Shown here: positions 33,910 to 44,298 of the stretch, piece by piece
Layout of the letters: each line of letters starts with the position of its first letter
Position numbering within the stretch: the first letter of the stretch is position 1
Assembly (NCBI GenBank): GCA_030054095.1
Contig: JASGCO010000004.1
Location: forward strand, 1-64,000
From: Sediminibacterium sp.
GTDB taxonomy: Bacteria > Bacteroidota > Bacteroidia > B-17B0 > Aurantibacillaceae
DNA length: 64,000 bases
Direction of reading: 5' to 3'
Program-made: the position numbers and the translations under genes
The notes under the pieces: generated by a model
Seen by the model: only the letters and a program-made list of their open reading frames with translations
Databases searched by the model: none
Told to the model about the DNA's origin: nothing

Positions 33910-34540
33910 CGCTTGGAACAACATCTCCGGCATTTATCAATCCATTATTGAAATGCCCTTTATTAGAGAATTAGCCGAGGGGTCACTTGATGCTGAAAAA
34001 TTCAGATTTTATATTGCACAGGATGCGCATTATCTTGAACACTTCAGTAAAAGTTTAGCGCTACTTTCCGCTCGACTGCCGGATACAGAAGATGCTCTTC
34101 GTTTTATACGGTTTGCTGAAGGCGCCATTGTGGTAGAAAAAAGCCTGCACGATTCTTACTTTAAACAATTTAGCGTTTCCAACAAGGGGCCAATGGAACC
34201 GGCTTGTCACCATTATACTCACTTCCTGAAAAGTACAAGCGTTCTGGATCCTGTTGAAACAGGCGTAGCTGCTGTTTTACCATGTTTCTGGATTTACCGC
34301 GAAGTTGGCAAATACATTTACACACACCAACAAACGGAAAACAATCCTTATCAGCTTTGGATAGAAACATACGCCGGAAACGATTTTGATAATCTGGTGA
34401 ACGATGCTATTGCTATTTGTGACCGTATGGCCTCCAAAACAACTTCAGATATCCAGAAACAAATGCTTCAAGCTTTTAAAACCGCGTCAAAACTGGAATA
34501 TGACTTCTGGCAGGCCGCATGGGATCAGCGAAAATGGTAA
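33893..34540 (+). CDS. tenA: Thiaminase II / aminopyrimidine aminohydrolase
   Basis: TenA-family helical protein of 215 residues; hydrolyses aminopyrimidine breakdown products of thiamine to HMP for salvage. Features include FIRELAEGSLDAEKFRFYIAQDAHYLEHF split by the conserved Asp, the Cys-containing EPACHHYTHFL, VLPCFWIYREVGKYI and ETYAGNDFDNLVNDAIAICD near the C-terminus. As the last gene of a thiM-thiE-thiD-tenA operon without thiC/thiG it completes a salvage-only set. Confidence 0.92.
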   Translation: MNWSLNAWNNISGIYQSIIEMPFIRELAEGSLDAEKFRFYIAQDAHYLEHFSKSLALLSARLPDTEDALRFIRFAEGAIVVEKSLHDSYFKQFSVSNKGPMEPACHHYTHFLKSTSVLDPVETGVAAVLPCFWIYREVGKYIYTHQQTENNPYQLWIETYAGNDFDNLVNDAIAICDRMASKTTSDIQKQMLQAFKTASKLEYDFWQAAWDQRKW

Positions 34541-34623
34541 ATTGTTTTTACTAAGCAATGCCTATACATTGATTAGGTCCCAAAACAGAAAAGTACCCGA
34601 TAATGGCTGTTAGTAAATTCAGT

Positions 34624-34646
34624 CGTAACACTGTTACGATTTTTTT
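34624..34646 (+). terminator. Possible terminator after thiamine operon
   Basis: Palindrome CGTAACACTGTTACG (5-bp stem, 5-base loop) followed by ATTTTTTT, 83 bases after tenA and 27 bases before the DUF4157 start. Short stem, good U-run. Confidence 0.45.
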
Positions 34647-34672
34647 ACCTATATTTCTACAACAATAGCCCA

Positions 34673-36544
34673 TTGAAAAACAGGGTACACGATATCGTCA
34701 AAACAACTCACAGTGAGCCTCCTCCTAAAAAATGGCATAAGGATACGCATGGTATTCAATTTACAAAAGAGCAACACGCAAATAACAGAGTTGAATCTCT
34801 CTGGCAGAGTACCATTCAGGCGATGGCCGATAACAGTCCCAGAGTAATTGAAGGAAAGCACACACAGGATATGGCCAATCAATTTGTATCTGCGCAATCT
34901 TCTCCTTTTATTCAGACCAAAACAATGGAAAACGGCTTACCCCCGGATTTAAAATCAGGAGCAGAAACGCTATCAGGTTTATCACTAGATGATGTAAAAG
35001 TACATTACAATTCTTCTAAACCGGCACAACTAAAAGCGCACGCTTTTGCTCAGGGCAACACCATACACCTTGCTCCCGGACAAAACAAACACCTTCCACA
35101 CGAAACATGGCACGTTGTTCAACAAAAACAGGGACGTGTAAAACCAACAACACAGTTAAAAAACGGAATTTCCATTAACACTAGTGAGGCTTTGGAAAAG
35201 GAAGCAGATCAAATGGGAGCCAAAGCATCAGGTATTTCAGAAAATACCACGGCTATACCCATCACAAAAGAAACAGGGACTTCTGGAGGTGCAACGCCTC
35301 CGGTTCAAAGGGCACTTAAAGCATCTGACAAAGCTGAAATAGTACGATTATCAACAAAAGATGATCTGGTAGAATGGCTTATCACCGCTATTGCGGCAGA
35401 CGATATTATAGAAGCCATAGACTACTGGATTTCGCAACATCCTGAACATGCCGGCTGGAGAGCTGAACTAATAGAACGTACCAACAGCGGAGATGACGAA
35501 GAAGACAACAGTGGCTCAGAATCGGAACAGGACGATCATGACCATGATGACGAAGCCGCAGACGGTTCAGATCATGATAATGAAGAAGATGAACTCGAAG
35601 CCTTTAACCGCAGGCAGGAAGAAAATAAACCCATCGTTACTGAAGCCGTTACCAGCGCTATAGCTATGATTGACGCCGTTAGTGAACGAGCCGGAAATTT
35701 CAGAGGTAATCTGGTATTAATTAAAAATTATCTGGCAACTAAGTTAGCCCATTACGATGAAAACCACATTATCAGTAGTCCGGAAGCAGGAGGAAACGTA
35801 AACGAACTGGCCCATTCAAAAGCCAATGGCACCATTGAGTTATTTCGGGGCTTTTTTGAACTTAGCGCTGAACGGAAAGCGGAAATTTTAATTCACGAGG
35901 CCGTTCACTCAGTTTTACACGTTACAGATCACGCCTACGACTGGCAATCCATTTTCAGATTCTTACCTGAAGCCACACAACTCCAAAATCCGGACTCTTA
36001 TGTTGCCAAGATAAGAAGTTTATCTGGAAAGGCTGTAAACACTCCTAACAGTGGTAACGATGAAAACGACCGTATCATCGGATTAATGGAACATGTTTGC
36101 TTCCGTGGACTACCCATTGTAGAACTAGCGCTCACTCAAATTGAACGTTTTGCGGAAGCTCAACCTCCTCAGCCACTTCGTACAATAAAGGAATTTAAAA
36201 ACAACTTCAATAAAGACCAGTTAAAAGCATTGTTAACAATATGCAAGGTGTACGCTACGGATGCTATCCCCAAACTAAGACCCGGGAAAATTGTTATTCG
36301 TAGAAAAGAAATACCACCTGCTAATTTTGACAATGCAGAAATTTCTGTAAATGAAGGAATCATAACTGTTGATTTTATCAATTCTGAAGCTGTACCTTCT
36401 TTTGTTGTGATGCTGGCCAAAGTTTTCAGCACAGTTGGTGCTCCTAAAGCCAATGCTATTGCCGCAGCCACTTCGTTAAATAAACTTTCCAGCGAAGGAC
36501 ATATGGACACCACGACTCTAGAAAGTAAACATTTTGCAGATTAA
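34673..36544 (+). CDS. DUF4157 protein with a second HExxH site (putative injected or secreted effector)
   Basis: 623 residues from a TTG start; the frame opens at 34604 with no ATG before residue 51. There is no signal peptide. Residues about 95-185 form a DUF4157 domain: LSLDDVKVHYNSSKPAQL, GNTIHLAPGQ, the zincin motif HETWH at 143-147 and a downstream Glu in EKEADQMG. An acidic, His-containing linker (about 273-311) follows. A second metalloprotease-like helix, ILIHEAVHSVLH (HEAVH at 408-412), lies in the C-terminal half. DUF4157 is known from cargo of extracellular contractile injection systems and from polymorphic toxins. No such system is in this window. The function of the C-terminal half is unknown. 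Confidence 0.75.
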   Translation: MKNRVHDIVKTTHSEPPPKKWHKDTHGIQFTKEQHANNRVESLWQSTIQAMADNSPRVIEGKHTQDMANQFVSAQSSPFIQTKTMENGLPPDLKSGAETLSGLSLDDVKVHYNSSKPAQLKAHAFAQGNTIHLAPGQNKHLPHETWHVVQQKQGRVKPTTQLKNGISINTSEALEKEADQMGAKASGISENTTAIPITKETGTSGGATPPVQRALKASDKAEIVRLSTKDDLVEWLITAIAADDIIEAIDYWISQHPEHAGWRAELIERTNSGDDEEDNSGSESEQDDHDHDDEAADGSDHDNEEDELEAFNRRQEENKPIVTEAVTSAIAMIDAVSERAGNFRGNLVLIKNYLATKLAHYDENHIISSPEAGGNVNELAHSKANGTIELFRGFFELSAERKAEILIHEAVHSVLHVTDHAYDWQSIFRFLPEATQLQNPDSYVAKIRSLSGKAVNTPNSGNDENDRIIGLMEHVCFRGLPIVELALTQIERFAEAQPPQPLRTIKEFKNNFNKDQLKALLTICKVYATDAIPKLRPGKIVIRRKEIPPANFDNAEISVNEGIITVDFINSEAVPSFVVMLAKVFSTVGAPKANAIAAATSLNKLSSEGHMDTTTLESKHFAD

Positions 36545-36549
36545 ATCCG

Positions 36550-38982
36550 TTAAGCTACTGCTTTCACCTTCAGTAAAGCGATATCCAGTACTTCTTCCAT
36601 ACGGTTTACATAATGGAATGTTAACCCTTTCAGATAATCCTGCTTAATCTCCTCTACATCCATGTGGTTATCTTCACACAGGATAATTTCTTTTATACCC
36701 GCCCGTTTTGCGGCCAGAATTTTTTCTTTAATACCGCCAACAGGTAATACTTTTCCCCTTAGGGTTATTTCTCCGGTCATAGCCAATGCCTTTTTAACCT
36801 TACGACGGGTAAACGCGCTCGCGAGAGAGGTTAACATGGCAATACCTGCACTGGGACCATCTTTGGGAGTAGCCCCCTGAGGTACGTGAATGTGAATACT
36901 CTGTTCTTCCAGTTGCTCAGGTGTCATATCAATAATATGCGGATGCGCTTTCAGGTACTCTAAAGCCAAAGTAGCGCTTTCTTTCATTACATCACCTAAA
37001 TTACCGGTTAAGGTTAATTTAGGATGCTTACTCTTACTTAAACTGGTTTCAATAAATAAGATATCGCCGCCCACCTGTGTCCAGGCTAATCCAGTTACTA
37101 CACCTGCTATATCGTTACCCTGATATTTATCCTTTATATGTGAAGGTCCTAATATTTTAGTGATTACGTCTTCCGTTAATTTATCCGGTTCTTCCTCCTT
37201 TGCAATATTTACAGCAACGTGACGGGCCAGCTTCGATATTTTTTTCTCCAATCCACGTACCCCGCTTTCAGCAGTGTATGTTTCTATCAGAAATTCAATC
37301 ACTTTATCACTTAGTTTCAACTGCGACTTTTTTAAACCACATTCTTCCACCTGTTTCGGAATCAGGTAATTCTTGGCGATCTCTACTTTTTCTTCTACCG
37401 TGTAACCTGACAAATCAATGATCTCCATCCGGTCACGCAGCGCTGGCTGAATGGTGTTGAGATTATTACAGGTAGCAATAAACATCACTTTACTAAGATC
37501 ATAATCCAATTCCAGAAAATTATCATAGAACGTGCTGTTTTGTTCCGGATCTAATACTTCCAGCAACGCCGATGAAGGATCACCATGAAAATCGTTTCCT
37601 ACCTTATCAATTTCATCCAGAATAAACACCGGATTAGAGGATTGCACTTTCTTTAAACTCTGTATAATACGCCCAGGCATAGCACCGATATACGTTTTGC
37701 GGTGTCCGCGGATTTCGCTTTCATCTTTCAATCCGCCCAAACTCATGCGTACGTATTTACGGTTAAGCGCTTTGGCAATGCTTCTTCCTAAAGAGGTCTT
37801 ACCTACTCCCGGAGGGCCGTATAAACACAGAATGGGGCTCTTCATATCGCCTTTCAGTTTTAAAACCGCCAGATGCTCTATGATCCGTTCCTTCACCTTT
37901 TCCATTCCGAAATGATCTTCATCCAACACCTGCTGTGCGTGTTTCAGATCAAAATTGGTATCGCTCATTTCATCCCACGGCAAATCCAGTAGTAATTCCA
38001 GATAGCTGGTTTGAATCCCATATTCCACCGCGTGCGGGTTCATCCGTTGCAATTTTGACAACTGCTTATCGAATGCTTCCTGAACCGTTTTACTCCATTT
38101 TTTATGATTCGCTTTCTCTCTGAACTCATTTACTTCCTGCTCAAAATTATTTCCCCCTAACTCCTCCTGAATGGTTTTGATTTGTTGATTCAGAAAATAC
38201 TCACGTTGTTGTTTGTCCAGATCTTGTTTGGTTTTATTCTGTATCTGATTACGCAGTTCCAGCATTTGCAAATCCTTATTCAACTGTCCGAGCACCAGCA
38301 GAGAACGTTCTTTCAGATCATTCACCTCCAGCATTTTCTGCTTTTCGGAAGATGGCGCCTGCATATTACTCGAAATAAAATTGATAAGAAACGTAGGACT
38401 TTCTATATTATTAAGAGCAAACGCTGCCTCACTGGGAATATTGGGCGATTGCTTGATAATTTGCAGGGAAGTTTCCTTTAAATTCGTAACAATAGCCTGA
38501 AATTCTTTATCCTTGGTATCTGGTTTTATTTCCACCAGAGGCGATACTCTGGCTTTATGGTAAGGCTCTGTCTGGATAAACTCATCCGCGCGGAACCGGC
38601 GCTTCCCTTGTATAATCAATGTAGTGTTACCATCCGGCATCCGCAGCATTTTAATAATATGCGCTACCGTTCCCACGGTATTGAGGTCTTCCGGTTGGGG
38701 TTCCTCTACCGCATCGCTTTTCTGCGTAATAACACCAATAATTTTATCGGCCTTATGCGCATCTTTTACCAATTGAATTGATTTATCGCGACCAACAGTG
38801 ATGGGAATAACCACTCCCGGAAAAAGAACAGTATTTCGTAACGGTAAAATTGGCAGTATCTCAGGCAATTTTTCATTGCTCATATAATCCTCATCCTCGT
38901 TGGATAGAAGAGGGATAAAATCCGTGTCTTCGTCTATTATAGATGATAAGCCCACTGGGCCTGTTTCTCCGAAAAAATTCAT
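36550..38982 (-). CDS. lon: ATP-dependent protease Lon (endopeptidase La)
   Basis: Degrades misfolded and regulatory proteins in the cytosol. 810 residues. The N-terminal LON substrate domain covers about 40-240 ([19 protein letters not shown]). The AAA+ domain contains [15 protein letters not shown] and FILDEIDK, and the C-terminal Ser-Lys protease domain contains [11 protein letters not shown] (Ser about 711) and [14 protein letters not shown] (Lys about 752). The N-terminus has a roughly 30-residue acidic extension common in Bacteroidota. It converges on the DUF4157 gene with only 5 bases between stops. Confidence 0.96.
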   Translation of the reverse strand: MNFFGETGPVGLSSIIDEDTDFIPLLSNEDEDYMSNEKLPEILPILPLRNTVLFPGVVIPITVGRDKSIQLVKDAHKADKIIGVITQKSDAVEEPQPEDLNTVGTVAHIIKMLRMPDGNTTLIIQGKRRFRADEFIQTEPYHKARVSPLVEIKPDTKDKEFQAIVTNLKETSLQIIKQSPNIPSEAAFALNNIESPTFLINFISSNMQAPSSEKQKMLEVNDLKERSLLVLGQLNKDLQMLELRNQIQNKTKQDLDKQQREYFLNQQIKTIQEELGGNNFEQEVNEFREKANHKKWSKTVQEAFDKQLSKLQRMNPHAVEYGIQTSYLELLLDLPWDEMSDTNFDLKHAQQVLDEDHFGMEKVKERIIEHLAVLKLKGDMKSPILCLYGPPGVGKTSLGRSIAKALNRKYVRMSLGGLKDESEIRGHRKTYIGAMPGRIIQSLKKVQSSNPVFILDEIDKVGNDFHGDPSSALLEVLDPEQNSTFYDNFLELDYDLSKVMFIATCNNLNTIQPALRDRMEIIDLSGYTVEEKVEIAKNYLIPKQVEECGLKKSQLKLSDKVIEFLIETYTAESGVRGLEKKISKLARHVAVNIAKEEEPDKLTEDVITKILGPSHIKDKYQGNDIAGVVTGLAWTQVGGDILFIETSLSKSKHPKLTLTGNLGDVMKESATLALEYLKAHPHIIDMTPEQLEEQSIHIHVPQGATPKDGPSAGIAMLTSLASAFTRRKVKKALAMTGEITLRGKVLPVGGIKEKILAAKRAGIKEIILCEDNHMDVEEIKQDYLKGLTFHYVNRMEEVLDIALLKVKAVA

Positions 38983-39096
38983 GTCGTTTACCTAAAGGTA
39001 CTAAAAATAATGCACGTTTTGTGCCAGTAATAAATTAGGACGTATTGGCAGGGTTTTAACTTTTATCTTAATTTTTTATAAGATCAATTACTATAA

Positions 39097-41094
39097 TCAC
39101 TTTTTGACAATTTTCTTGTGTTTTAATCCGTTAATTATAATATAATACACACCAACTTCAAAAGCCTCTATATCGACTTTAAAATCGCTTTCAGTCATTA
39201 TTCCCTCCTTAATTATCTCTCCTAATAAATTGATTATTTTATAATGTCCTTTGACCCCTGGAGATATAAATACATTAAGAAAATCACTTGCCGGATTTGG
39301 GAAAACTGAAAAATTATTCTCAACATCAACCATCCTATCCAGTACCGTACAATTATCCACATATTGAGTAATAAATGCCTCTCCTATGCAACCAGCTAAA
39401 TCTGAACCAGTAACAGTGTAAACAGTTGTTACACTTGGAGTGACCGCTATTGTAGATCCAATACTTACACCAGTCCATGTATAACTAAAAGCGCCCGCCG
39501 CTGATAAAATAGCGAACCCTTGATATGGTGGTCCACATATTATTGAGGAAGAAGATGTAGCAGTAATTATCGGCAGGGGGATATTATTAACCGTTACAGC
39601 AACTGTTTTGCTGTTTACACAACCTGCATTACTTGTACCTGTAATTGTATATACCAATGATGTTGATGGGGTTATCACGGAGCCGCCATTACTATAGGTA
39701 TAACTCTGAGCTCCTGTAGGATAAAATGTGTAACTATTTCCTAAACATACAGTACCATTATTGCATGATATAATTGGCAATGGATTAACTACTATCTGCT
39801 TAACAACATTTGCAGAAGAACAACCAAGACTATTTGTTCCTACTACATTATAAGACGTGGTAATACTTGGTGTAACAATAATTGAACTAGCACCAACTAT
39901 TCCATTCCATTGAACTGTAGTTGCGCCACTTGCTGAAATAGTAACCGTATTACCTGCACAAATTGAAGTTGCTGTTGAAACCACATTTAGTAAAGGTAGC
40001 CTGTTTAGTAATATCGATAAGTGAGAATTGTTCCCATTTGAAACGCCAATATCTGGTTTTCCATCAGAATTAAAATCACTTTGAATCAAAGACATAGGCC
40101 ATGTACCAGAAGAATACATACTTCCAAGTGTAAAAATTCCGTTTCCATCACCCAAAATAACCCATACATTATTGTTACTATAATTGGCTACAACTATGTC
40201 TTTATTCCCATCAAAGTTAAAATCTCCTGTGCAAATGGAAGATGGTCCCTGACCTGTTGAAATATAAATTGGTGATGAAAAATATCCTGTTCCAAATCCC
40301 AACAAAACAGTTAGGCTATTCCCTCCATAATTAGCAACTACTATATCTTGCTTTCCATCTGCATTAAAATCCTCAGCGCATATATACCTTGGCTGAACTC
40401 CTACAGAGAAAGTTCCAGGTAATAGAGTAAAGGTTCCCATTCCTCCACCCAGTAAGATTGATACATTATTAGCATTTTTGTTACAGGTAGCAATGTCAAT
40501 ATTCCCGTCGTTATTAAAATCAGATAAACACAAACTCATAGGGAAGCTACCTACAGAATAAGTTAAAAAGGATTGAAACATCCCATTTCCTAAGCCCTTA
40601 AATACAAAGATACTATTAGCACCGCCACTTGATACTATTATATCTTTATACCCATCTGAATCTATATCTTCCGATTTTATTGATGTAGGCATTGCTCCCA
40701 CACTATATGTATATGCTGGGGTAAAAGAAGCTAGTCCAGTTCCCAATAAAATTGAGATATCATTTGTTCCATAATTAACAACCGCCAAATCCAAATAATC
40801 ATCATTATTAAAATCAGATGTACATAATTCATGTGGATTTATTCCAACAGCGTAATTTACAGGTGTGGAAAATGCCCCTCCACCTATCCCCTTTAAAATA
40901 GAAATATCTCCTCCCGACAAATTGGAAGTAGCTATATCCAAAATCCCATCTCCATCAAAATCTCCGGAGCATATAGAGTTATGATCCATTCCCAAACCAT
41001 AACTTGATTTTGCGGAAAAACAAGGCAATGGATTAACCTGACTAATTCCCTGTTGGAAAATGTAAACTATTAAAATTGATAATACTAATCTCAT
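39097..41094 (-). CDS. FG-GAP/VCBS-repeat surface protein with T9SS sorting domain
   Basis: 665 residues; signal peptide ending near QGISQ. Residues about 20-365 comprise around seven repeats of about 46 residues with SDFNNDGNIDIATCN and VSILLG-type calcium-loop motifs (FG-GAP/VCBS), predicted to form a beta-propeller. Next come Ig-like or PKD-like segments with SICAGNTVTISASGATT and TSNAGC motifs, then a type A T9SS sorting domain (FSVFPNPASDFLNVF, LLGEIIKEG, FEVGVYYIIIN). The gene is visibly more AT-rich than its neighbours: two sampled 60-base lines are 32% and 35% GC, against 50% for a line in lon. It is the last gene after GT39, 13 bases downstream. Confidence 0.88.
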   Translation of the reverse strand: MRLVLSILIVYIFQQGISQVNPLPCFSAKSSYGLGMDHNSICSGDFDGDGILDIATSNLSGGDISILKGIGGGAFSTPVNYAVGINPHELCTSDFNNDDYLDLAVVNYGTNDISILLGTGLASFTPAYTYSVGAMPTSIKSEDIDSDGYKDIIVSSGGANSIFVFKGLGNGMFQSFLTYSVGSFPMSLCLSDFNNDGNIDIATCNKNANNVSILLGGGMGTFTLLPGTFSVGVQPRYICAEDFNADGKQDIVVANYGGNSLTVLLGFGTGYFSSPIYISTGQGPSSICTGDFNFDGNKDIVVANYSNNNVWVILGDGNGIFTLGSMYSSGTWPMSLIQSDFNSDGKPDIGVSNGNNSHLSILLNRLPLLNVVSTATSICAGNTVTISASGATTVQWNGIVGASSIIVTPSITTSYNVVGTNSLGCSSANVVKQIVVNPLPIISCNNGTVCLGNSYTFYPTGAQSYTYSNGGSVITPSTSLVYTITGTSNAGCVNSKTVAVTVNNIPLPIITATSSSSIICGPPYQGFAILSAAGAFSYTWTGVSIGSTIAVTPSVTTVYTVTGSDLAGCIGEAFITQYVDNCTVLDRMVDVENNFSVFPNPASDFLNVFISPGVKGHYKIINLLGEIIKEGIMTESDFKVDIEAFEVGVYYIIINGLKHKKIVKK

Positions 41095-41107
41095 AAAAAT
41101 TACAACA

Positions 41108-42844
41108 TCAAATTCCCTTTATTATCGGCATCTTCACAAAAAAAGAAAACCCATTTTTAGAATATAATTTACGCAAACGTAAGTTCGTAAACAATTCCTT
41201 CTCATTCTGGATTTTACAAACAAAATAAACAGGTTTATTTACTTCCGATTCCAGCAACCAACGTGTATATAATAGTGAAATATATTTAATCGGCGATTCC
41301 CCCCTTTCGAGGTAAGCTTTCTGTTCTCTGCTCAAAAAGGCAATAAAACCCGGATCTGTAAAATGTTCGGGCATTCGTTGGGCATAAAATAAAGGCGCAT
41401 AACTCTTAAAACGAACCGATTCCACATAACAATCGTGATTGGCACACTGTCTGTAAAAATCAATGGCAGCCCGCTGCGAAATTAACTCTCCCCGGGGGAT
41501 AAATACATTCAAGCATCCCATTACACACACGCTTAATCCAAATAAACCATACAGCAGTTCTTTCGTTCGTCCCTTTTGTAACATTCTGAAAAAATACATA
41601 CAGGCTCCAAGGAACACTATGCCCAAAAGCCATTCCCATCCCCACCAGGGAATTTCTGCCTTAAAATTAGCACGTGTAAAATCATCAGGCACCACCTCGC
41701 GACTTGTTACTACTCCCTTAAACCATTTAAAACATCCCGCTGCTACAAACAACAAACTGAACAAGCCTCCAATCAGCCAAAAAAGCACTTTATTCCATCC
41801 TGCTATCTTACCGCTTCCGGAAGCAGTACTCAGTGCAACCGCGGCAATACCGGTTAACGGCAAATAGCACAAAGAAGAATAATGCACAATTTTTGTTTTA
41901 ACCACCGAAAACAGAATAAGTACTACCCAAAAGAGGATTAACACCACTAACCGGAAATGCAATTGAAATGGTGTCAGATTCTCTTTATTTCTCCAGCCTG
42001 ATAAAAAAACAAGAGAGGCCGGAAAACAGCCCACTAAAAGAATAACAAAATGATACACAAAAGGGCCGCCATGGTCCGCATCCTCCGTTGAGAACAGTCG
42101 TATCTGATAGGTTATAAATTCTTCTACCACATTCCATTTTCCGTTAGCTATCTCATAAATGAACCAGGCACTCCCCATTAACAAAGCACTAAGTACAAAC
42201 ACCCAAAAAGCGCCTGTCATCCATAAACGAAACTGCCTTTTAATGACCATCCACACCACTATTACCAGACTACTTATCAAAATAGCTACCGGCCCTTTGG
42301 TTAATACTGCCAGACCTATACAAATCCCGGATAATAACGCGTAAAACCATTGTTGTTTAAAGGCCTTGTAATTCGAAAACAGTATAAAAAAATAAACACT
42401 CAGAAAAATAAACAGGTTAAACCAGGGATCAATAATTCCCGATTTAAAATACAAGTGCGGGAGCAAACTACCCGTAAATAAAAGAACCCATAACCAACCA
42501 GTGCGCAAAGAAAAATGCCGTTTTCCAAGGTTAAATACCAGCATCAATGTCAACACACCGCACACGACATTTGGCAAACGTGCCGCCAGTTCGTTCACTC
42601 CCAGCCACTTCATACTAAATGCCTGAAGCCAGATAAACAACGGTGGTTTTTCCCAAAAAGGCTGAAAATACAATTGCACTTCGCTGTAATTTCCGCTTGC
42701 CAGCATTTCGCGCGCACATTCAGCAAAGTTAATTTCATCCCAGTCGAACAATGGCATATTGCCTACTCCCGGCAAAAACAGTAACACGGCCAGCAGTGCA
42801 ACACCCGTTTGCTGCACCCAGTTTTTATGTAGAACCTGCATCAT
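41108..42844 (-). CDS. GT39/ArnT-like membrane glycosyltransferase
   Basis: 578 residues from ATG 42844, which overlaps the stop of the PAP2 gene (ATGA). About 11-12 membrane segments. The first periplasmic loop has the DWDEINFAECAREML motif, with the catalytic Asp-Glu pair of GT39/GT-C transferases that use polyprenyl-phosphate sugars. RLPNVVCGVLTLML and LYFKSGIIDPWF are further family marks. It should transfer a sugar to lipid A, protein or another envelope acceptor from the periplasmic side; the acceptor is not determinable. Its coupling to a PAP2 phosphatase is consistent with recycling of the released polyprenyl carrier. Confidence 0.85.
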   Translation of the reverse strand: MMQVLHKNWVQQTGVALLAVLLFLPGVGNMPLFDWDEINFAECAREMLASGNYSEVQLYFQPFWEKPPLFIWLQAFSMKWLGVNELAARLPNVVCGVLTLMLVFNLGKRHFSLRTGWLWVLLFTGSLLPHLYFKSGIIDPWFNLFIFLSVYFFILFSNYKAFKQQWFYALLSGICIGLAVLTKGPVAILISSLVIVVWMVIKRQFRLWMTGAFWVFVLSALLMGSAWFIYEIANGKWNVVEEFITYQIRLFSTEDADHGGPFVYHFVILLVGCFPASLVFLSGWRNKENLTPFQLHFRLVVLILFWVVLILFSVVKTKIVHYSSLCYLPLTGIAAVALSTASGSGKIAGWNKVLFWLIGGLFSLLFVAAGCFKWFKGVVTSREVVPDDFTRANFKAEIPWWGWEWLLGIVFLGACMYFFRMLQKGRTKELLYGLFGLSVCVMGCLNVFIPRGELISQRAAIDFYRQCANHDCYVESVRFKSYAPLFYAQRMPEHFTDPGFIAFLSREQKAYLERGESPIKYISLLYTRWLLESEVNKPVYFVCKIQNEKELFTNLRLRKLYSKNGFSFFVKMPIIKGI

Positions 42845-43497
42845 GTTTTTAATTGCCATACAGGCCGTTTCCATTTATCCAACTCAAAAAAACGTTTCAC
42901 CAGCAGATATACGACAATGGCAGTGGATATTCCTACTACACTTCCGCCGACAATATCTACCAGCCAGTGCTGAGATAAATAAACCCTGCTGTAGGCGGTT
43001 AAAATGGCGATCAGAATACAGCTTAATTTTTGCCATTGCGCTCCGGAAAAAAAGGCCAGAAGACCAAAGATAGCGAAAGCCTGTGTAGCATGTCCGCTCG
43101 GAAAACTATTATGAATATGCAGATCCACTCCGTCCACATATTTGAGGGTTTTACCCTGCACAAAAAAATAAAACACAAAACTTGGGCGGTTTACGTCATC
43201 GTATCCTATTTGTTTAATACAAAACGTAATAAGTCCAGCCAGAGCAAAACACACCAGTAAGGCCAATCCATTCCGCAGATGAAATAGCAAAACGACACCT
43301 ATAAGTACCGCGGCTATCATGCCATCTCCCAGATACGTAATCCAATAAAAAAAGAAATCAGGAAACGTATGTCCTACCACCTGATTCATCTGATAATGCA
43401 GGTTCACTTTATCTATCCGTAATAAATAGTAAACCGAGATTCCCACCAGTAAAAAATAAATCAACAGTACCCATTTATTTTCTTTCAGAAATACCAT
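42841..43497 (-). CDS. PAP2-family membrane phosphatase
   Basis: 218 residues with about five or six membrane segments. The three-part phosphatase signature is present: K-x6-RP-like VNRPSFVFYF, SFPSGHATQAFA at about 130-141, and SRVYLSQHWLVDIVGG with the catalytic His at about 170-185. Likely substrate is undecaprenyl or another polyprenyl pyrophosphate, or a phospholipid phosphate. It lies 2 bases after mazG and overlaps the GT39 gene by 4 bases. Confidence 0.9.
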   Translation of the reverse strand: MVFLKENKWVLLIYFLLVGISVYYLLRIDKVNLHYQMNQVVGHTFPDFFFYWITYLGDGMIAAVLIGVVLLFHLRNGLALLVCFALAGLITFCIKQIGYDDVNRPSFVFYFFVQGKTLKYVDGVDLHIHNSFPSGHATQAFAIFGLLAFFSGAQWQKLSCILIAILTAYSRVYLSQHWLVDIVGGSVVGISTAIVVYLLVKRFFELDKWKRPVWQLKT

Positions 43498-43499
43498 AA

Positions 43500-44273
43500 C
43501 TAGTTATTTTTGGCTTCATTCCAGAAGACATCCATTTCTGCCAGAGTCGAATCTGCCAGACTTTTGCCCTGTTCCTTTATTTTAGTTTCCATATAGGTAA
43601 ACCGTTTAATGAATTTTTTATTGGTTTTTTCCAATGCATCCTCCGGATTGATGTTCAGAAAACGGGCATAATTAATTAACGAGAACAATACATCCCCAAA
43701 TTCGTTTTCAATAGCTTCAGTATTTTTGCCGGCCACTTCTTTATCTAACTCATCCAGTTCTTCTTTCACCTTATCGTACACCTGTTGGGGCTCTTCCCAG
43801 TCGAAACCTACCGAACGCGCCTTCTCCTGTATACGGTAAGCCTTTAGTAAAGCCGGCATACTATTGGGCACACCAGACAGAACCGTTTTATTGCCATCCT
43901 TCTCTTTTTGTTTTAATTGTTCCCAGTTCTGTTTTACCTCATTTTCGTCTTTTACCTTTACATCACCGTAAATATGAGGATGACGAAATACCAACTTATC
44001 ACATAGCGTATTTATGACATCCTTAATATCAAACGTATTGGTTTCGCTGGCAATCCGGGCATAAAACACAATGTGCAGCAGAATATCTCCCAATTCCTTT
44101 TTAATTTCCTGCATATCGTTCTTCAAAATCGCATCACTCAGCTCAAAAGTTTCTTCTATGGTTAAATGCCTTATGCTTTCGATTGTCTGTTTTTTATCCC
44201 ACGGACACTGCTCCCGCAACTCATCCATTATAGTAAGTAGACGTTCAAACGCTTTCAATTTTTCATTCATCAT
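43500..44273 (-). CDS. mazG: MazG nucleoside triphosphate pyrophosphohydrolase
   Basis: Hydrolyses NTPs to NMPs and pyrophosphate, cleaning abnormal nucleotides and affecting ppGpp. 257 residues; the start is ATG 44273 or the adjacent ATG 44270. Two tandem MazG domains: LREQCPWDKKQTIESIRHLTIEETFELSDAI in pieces (metal ligands EExxE and downstream KKELGDILLHIVFYA) and a second, shorter ENEFGDVLFSLINYARF. FRHPHIYGDV and SMPALLKAYRIQEKA are further MazG marks. It follows a small protein gene by 25 bases. Confidence 0.94.
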   Translation of the reverse strand: MMNEKLKAFERLLTIMDELREQCPWDKKQTIESIRHLTIEETFELSDAILKNDMQEIKKELGDILLHIVFYARIASETNTFDIKDVINTLCDKLVFRHPHIYGDVKVKDENEVKQNWEQLKQKEKDGNKTVLSGVPNSMPALLKAYRIQEKARSVGFDWEEPQQVYDKVKEELDELDKEVAGKNTEAIENEFGDVLFSLINYARFLNINPEDALEKTNKKFIKRFTYMETKIKEQGKSLADSTLAEMDVFWNEAKNN

Positions 44274-44298
44274 GGGTTACAAATTTAAGATTATACGC

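Noticed and set aside
34673-36544. A full contractile-injection locus around the DUF4157 gene
   Set aside because: Flanking genes are tenA and lon; no sheath, tube, spike or baseplate gene is in the window.
39900-41000. Tandem repeats that might be a CRISPR array
   Set aside because: They are about 140-base protein-level FG-GAP repeats in an open frame with diverged DNA, not short identical repeats with spacers.
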